A DNA stretch of 8,626 bases. It comes from Bacillota bacterium. GTDB taxonomy: Bacteria; Bacillota; Bacilli; Tumebacillales; Effusibacillaceae. The position numbers were made by a program, and so were the translations under genes. Where the stretch lies: the NCBI GenBank assembly GCA_020059765.1, contig JAGVBM010000200.1:1-8626 (forward strand). Direction: 5' to 3'. The notes under the pieces are model-generated. The model was not told where the DNA came from. It did not search any database and saw nothing but the letters and a program-made list of their open reading frames with translations. Of this stretch, positions 6,101 through 8,626 are shown piece after piece (position 1 is the first letter of the stretch; each line of letters starts with the position of its first letter).

Positions 6101-6375
6101 AGTCGCTGCAGGAACACGGAATATCGGCAACACCGGTCGAGAAGGATTCGGAAGCGGTGACCCGATTGTTTAAAGTGGGGGCAGTCCAAATGGTCATCAA
6201 CATTCCGACGCGGGGTCAGGATATGAACCGGTTTGGATTCTGGCTGAGGCGTTTCAGCGTGGAGATGAGAATTCCTTGCTTGACCTCGCTCGATACGGCA
6301 GCGGCCTTGGCAATGGTCTTGGAACAAAACGTATCGCTGACACCCAGTCCGATAGCGCCGGTGCGACCGGCATGA
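3133..6375 (+). CDS. carB: Carbamoyl phosphate synthetase large subunit
   Basis: Makes carbamoyl phosphate from bicarbonate, ammonia supplied by CarA, and two ATP. It has 1080 residues from the TTG start, full length. The two homologous synthetase halves are plain: G-S-G-P-I-V-I-G-Q starts at residue 17 and G-S-G-P-I-R-I-G-Q at residue 573. Each half has an ATP-grasp domain with its E-V-N-P-R motif (carboxyphosphate half, then carbamoyl phosphate half), with an oligomerisation region between them (about 400-555). E793 and D801 in H-I-E-R-A-G-V-H-S-G-D correspond to ornithine-contacting residues of the Escherichia coli enzyme as I recall them. The C-terminal MGS-like regulatory domain (about 950-1070) keeps T985, T988 and K1004 with the same T-to-K spacing as the nucleotide-binding residues of the E. 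coli protein. The gene overlaps carA by 20 bases, consistent with translational coupling, and argF follows after 37 bases. Identity is certain; only the start is debatable. Confidence 0.97.
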   Translation: MSAQPPNIQEKTILVIGSGPIVIGQAAEFDYAGTQACKSLREEGYRVVLVNSNPATIMTDPDVADVVYIEPLTVNVLERIIAKELPAGLLATLGGQTGLNLAVELAEAGILQRYGVSLLGTSLESIKKAEDRQLFKDMMDAIQQPIPQSKVVESVEEGLLFVEQIGLPVIIRPAYTLGGTGGGIAETMDEFLSIALRGLKQSPINQILVEQSIKGWKEIEYEVMRDAADTCITICNMENIDPVGVHTGDSIVVAPSQTLTDKEYQMLRTAAVDIIRALKIEGGCNVQFALHPTSREYCVIEVNPRVSRSSALASKATGYPIAKMAAKIAVGKRLDEILNPVTGKTYASFEPTLDYVVVKIPRWPFDKFPTADRRLGTQMKATGEVMALDRSFEAALQKALRSLDIGINGIQMAEMGELADADLERILAKEPDDRRLFAVTEALQRGWPEERIHLQTGIDRFFISKLVKLIRFERQLTDAAVRVNQMAGDPSIDSQMLLEAKKLGFADERIARLTGIPEEQIRSMRLREGIVPSYLLVDTCAAEFASETPYYYSTYRSRDEVKASGRKKALVIGSGPIRIGQGIEFDYCSVHAVWALKRQGFETVIINNNPETVSTDFDTADRLYFEPLTLEDVLAIIDKEQVEQVYVQYGGQTGINLARQLQSALAGTGVQIAGTPLAAIHRAEDRDEFRRFLLNLEIPQTEGGTAYAVQEAGQVARHIGYPVVVRPSYVIGGRGMAVVHNEQELRDYMELAVKVNPEHPVLIDAYLAGKEVEVDAVCDGENVLIPGIFEHIERAGVHSGDSMAVYPPQTLTAEEIATIVAYTEKIARHLPVIGLVNIQFVLYDGLVYVLEVNPRASRTVPIISKVTGIPLIDLSVQVQSGRKLPDLGYGTGLVPDQSFVAVKAPMFSFAKITGFDISLGPEMKSTGEVLGIGADFTVATAAAFAATGMLPGSGGLFCSITEREQVEAVPLLRRFAQLGYRLYATPQTAKSLQEHGISATPVEKDSEAVTRLFKVGAVQMVINIPTRGQDMNRFGFWLRRFSVEMRIPCLTSLDTAAALAMVLEQNVSLTPSPIAPVRPA

Positions 6376-6412
6376 TTGATAGAGGGATTCCACACAGGGG
6401 GAGGAGTTACGA

Positions 6413-7381
6413 ATGGCAAAAGCAATGCCTGCCATCAAGGAATGGCAAGTGAATCGCATGCATGGACGGGATTTTTTGGATTTCAACGACATTACATCGG
6501 ATGAACTGCACTATCTGTTGTCTTTGGCGGAAACGATCAAACGGAAACAAAAACAGGGTGAAGTCTACCAACCGCTGCTCCGCAAAACATTGGGCATGAT
6601 TTTTACGAAAGCGTCGACGAGGACCCGGGTGTCCTTTGAAGTCGGGATGTACCAGTTGGGCGGCCACGCCTTGTTTCTGTCCGGAAATGACATTCAAATC
6701 GGACGCGGCGAGCCGATTGCCGATACGGCCAAGGTATTGTCCCGCTATGTGGACGGCATTATGATTCGCACCTTTGCCCACGAAGATGTGGAGCAATTGG
6801 CGGTGCATGCGGACATACCGGTGATAAACGGGTTGACCGACCTGCACCATCCGTGCCAAGTGATGGCCGATATCCTGACCATCAAGGAGCAGAAGGGTGA
6901 TTTGCAAGGATTGACGGTCGCTTATGTGGGGGACGGCAACAATATGGCTCATTCCTGGATTCAGGCAGCTCCGAAACTTGGCCTGAATATGCGGGTGGCG
7001 ACCCCAAAAGGATATGAATGCGACCCGGCGGTCGTTGAACAGGCGAAGCAGTGGGCGGCAGAGTACGGAACCGAATTGCTGCTGACAAATGACCCGGTGG
7101 AAGCGGTGCAGGGCGCTGACGTTATTTATACGGACGTATGGGCCAGCATGGGGCAGGAGGCGGAACAGGCGGAACGGGTGAAGCTGTTTGCCGACTATCA
7201 GGTCAATGAGCAGCTGTGCGCCCACGCGAAACCGGACTATATTTTCATGCACTGCCTGCCGGCCCATCGCGGTGAAGAAGTGACGGCAGACATCATTGAC
7301 GGATTGCATTCGGTGGTATTTGACGAAGCGGAAAACCGCTTGCATGTGCAAAAAGCGGTTTTGGTCGCGGTAATGGCGTAA
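6413..7381 (+). CDS. argF: Ornithine carbamoyltransferase (anabolic)
   Basis: Joins carbamoyl phosphate and ornithine to give citrulline. It has 322 residues, normal for the family. The carbamoyl phosphate site S68-T-R-T-R72 and H146-P-C-Q149 are present. The ornithine-side loop D241-V-W-A-S-M-G247 separates ornithine from aspartate carbamoyltransferases, and H280-C-L-P283 carries the catalytic cysteine C281. The start is supported by GGGGGAGGAG (6397-6406), 6 bases before the ATG. It lies 37 bases after carB and 44 before argG, clearly within one transcription unit, directly next to the genes that make its substrate. A catabolic (arginine deiminase) role is unlikely because no arcA or arcC lies nearby and the neighbours are biosynthetic. 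Confidence 0.97.
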   Translation: MAKAMPAIKEWQVNRMHGRDFLDFNDITSDELHYLLSLAETIKRKQKQGEVYQPLLRKTLGMIFTKASTRTRVSFEVGMYQLGGHALFLSGNDIQIGRGEPIADTAKVLSRYVDGIMIRTFAHEDVEQLAVHADIPVINGLTDLHHPCQVMADILTIKEQKGDLQGLTVAYVGDGNNMAHSWIQAAPKLGLNMRVATPKGYECDPAVVEQAKQWAAEYGTELLLTNDPVEAVQGADVIYTDVWASMGQEAEQAERVKLFADYQVNEQLCAHAKPDYIFMHCLPAHRGEEVTADIIDGLHSVVFDEAENRLHVQKAVLVAVMA

Positions 7382-7425
7382 AATAACAGGGTACGGATAT
7401 TTTGATAGAATGGAGCGAGAAACGG

Positions 7426-8626
7426 ATGGCAAAGCAGAAGATCGTATTGGCCTATTCGGGCGGATTGGACACGTCTGTCATTTTAACTTGGCTGAAAGAG
7501 ACCTATGATGCCGAGATTATCACATTTACGGCAGATATCGGGCAGAAGGATGAGTTGGAAGGACTTGAAGAAAAGGCGCTGCGCACGGGTGCAAGCAAGG
7601 TGTACATCGATGATTTGCGCGATGAATTTGCCCAGGACTTTATTTTCCCGATGTTTCAGGCGGGTGCCTTGTACGAAGGACAATATTTGCTTGGCACGAG
7701 CATTGCCCGTCCGCTGATCGCCAAACGGATGGTGGAAATCGCCCGGACAGAAGGGGCAGTTGCGATCGCTCACGGCGCGACCGGCAAAGGCAATGATCAG
7801 GTGCGGTTCGAACTGACGGCTGCTGCTTTGGCCCCCGAACTGGAAGTGATTGCCCCCTGGCGGATTGAGGAGTTTCGCGAGCAATTCCCCGGTCGGGCGG
7901 AAATGATTGCGTATGCGGAAAAGCATGGGATTTCGGTGCAGGCAACGGCGGCCAAACCCTACTCGATGGACCGCAATCTGCTGCATATCAGTTTTGAAAG
8001 CGGCATTCTGGAAGATCCCTGGTTTGACGCCAGCAGCGAGGAAAACAAGGACATGTATGTGCTCAGCGTATCGCCGGAAGACGCACCGGACAAACCGGAG
8101 TATGTGGAGTTGGATTTCGAACAGGGAAATTGCGTCGGGCTGAATGGGGAACGGATGACGCCGCTGCAGGTGATGGAGAAATTGAACGAACTGGGAGGCA
8201 ACCATGGAATCGGCCGCGTCGACATGGTAGAAAACCGGTTTGTCGGCATGAAGAGCCGCGGCGTCTATGAAACGCCGGGCGGCACCATTTTGTTTGCCGC
8301 CCATCGCCGGATGGAATCCCTGACGATGGACCGGGAGGTCATGCAGTTGCGGGATTCCCTGATTTCCCGTTACAGTACATTGGTATACAACGGTTTCTGG
8401 TTTGCGCCGGAGCGTTTGGCGCTGCAGGCGCTTGTCGTCGAAAGCCAGAAAAATGTAACCGGTACGGTGCGCGTGAAACTGTACAAGGGGAATGTGATCG
8501 CAGCCGGCGTGAACAGTCCGGTCAGCCTGTACAATCCGCATATCGCGACAATGGAAGCCGATCCGACACAAGCCTACAATCAATCGGATGCCACCGGTTT
8601 TATCCGCCTGAACGCGCTGCGTTTGA
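7426..8626 (+). CDS. argG: Argininosuccinate synthase, 3' end cut by window
   Basis: Condenses citrulline and aspartate with ATP to argininosuccinate. 400 codons are visible, with the frame still open at the last base (final codons ...A-L-R-L). The family is usually 400-410 residues, so only the last few are missing. The PP-loop A9-Y-S-G-G-L-D-T-S17 binds ATP; G120-K-G-N-D-Q-V-R-F-E129 is the citrulline/aspartate motif; Y179-S-M-D-R-N-L185 and the block M275-K-S-R-G-V-Y-E-T-P-G-G286 are also intact. The start ATG has GGAG (7412-7415) 10 bases upstream. It is the fourth gene of the operon; argH probably follows outside the window, but this cannot be seen. Confidence 0.96.
   Translation, partial: MAKQKIVLAYSGGLDTSVILTWLKETYDAEIITFTADIGQKDELEGLEEKALRTGASKVYIDDLRDEFAQDFIFPMFQAGALYEGQYLLGTSIARPLIAKRMVEIARTEGAVAIAHGATGKGNDQVRFELTAAALAPELEVIAPWRIEEFREQFPGRAEMIAYAEKHGISVQATAAKPYSMDRNLLHISFESGILEDPWFDASSEENKDMYVLSVSPEDAPDKPEYVELDFEQGNCVGLNGERMTPLQVMEKLNELGGNHGIGRVDMVENRFVGMKSRGVYETPGGTILFAAHRRMESLTMDREVMQLRDSLISRYSTLVYNGFWFAPERLALQALVVESQKNVTGTVRVKLYKGNVIAAGVNSPVSLYNPHIATMEADPTQAYNQSDATGFIRLNALRL

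Noticed and set aside
6407..7432. 341-codon open frame on the minus strand
   Set aside because: It is antisense to argF and follows its codon pattern; no known motif in the translation.
7483..8583. 366-codon open frame on the minus strand
   Set aside because: It lies wholly opposite argG, whose motifs are all intact. Long antisense frames are expected in codon-biased genes, and this one has no recognisable domain.
1..8626. CRISPR, phage, toxin-antitoxin, defence or transposon features
   Set aside because: No spaced direct repeats, transposase or integrase motifs, tRNA or nuclease-like genes were found; most of the window is conserved arginine biosynthesis.

Overview
The window looks like chromosomal DNA of a Gram-positive, Bacillales-type bacterium of moderate G+C content. 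The evidence is strong purine-rich Shine-Dalgarno sites before nearly every gene, a sigma-A promoter, ArgR/AhrC-type operators, TTG as a start codon, and carA-carB-argF linkage resembling the Bacillus subtilis arginine cluster. The genus cannot be fixed from sequence reading alone; a Tumebacillus, Effusibacillus or Alicyclobacillus relative is only a guess.

Left part (1-1800). A hairpin-rich intergenic stretch (1-137) is followed by a minus-strand GNAT acetyltransferase of the short ArgA type (138-590). Its promoter carries a good ARG box. Two plus-strand envelope genes follow. One encodes a 42-residue single-pass membrane protein (786-914). The other encodes a secreted ferritin-like protein of the DUF2202 type with a C-terminal hexapeptide-repeat tail (1055-1708). 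Each is followed by a stem-loop terminator candidate.

Right part (1709-8626). A 349-base intergenic region ends in a sigma-A promoter overlapped by two tandem ARG boxes with a 20-bp period. From it runs carA-carB-argF-argG, all on the plus strand. carB starts at a TTG inside the end of carA. argG runs off the right edge only a few codons before its expected end, and argH would be the natural next gene.

Together the arginine genes make N-acetylglutamate (ArgA, first step), carbamoyl phosphate (CarA/CarB), citrulline (ArgF) and argininosuccinate (ArgG). Matching ARG boxes at both promoters suggest that arginine, through ArgR/AhrC, shuts down the first step and the last steps together. I see no clearly novel system. 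The least explained items are the small membrane protein, the repeat-tailed secreted ferritin-like protein, and a minus-strand terminator that serves no visible gene.
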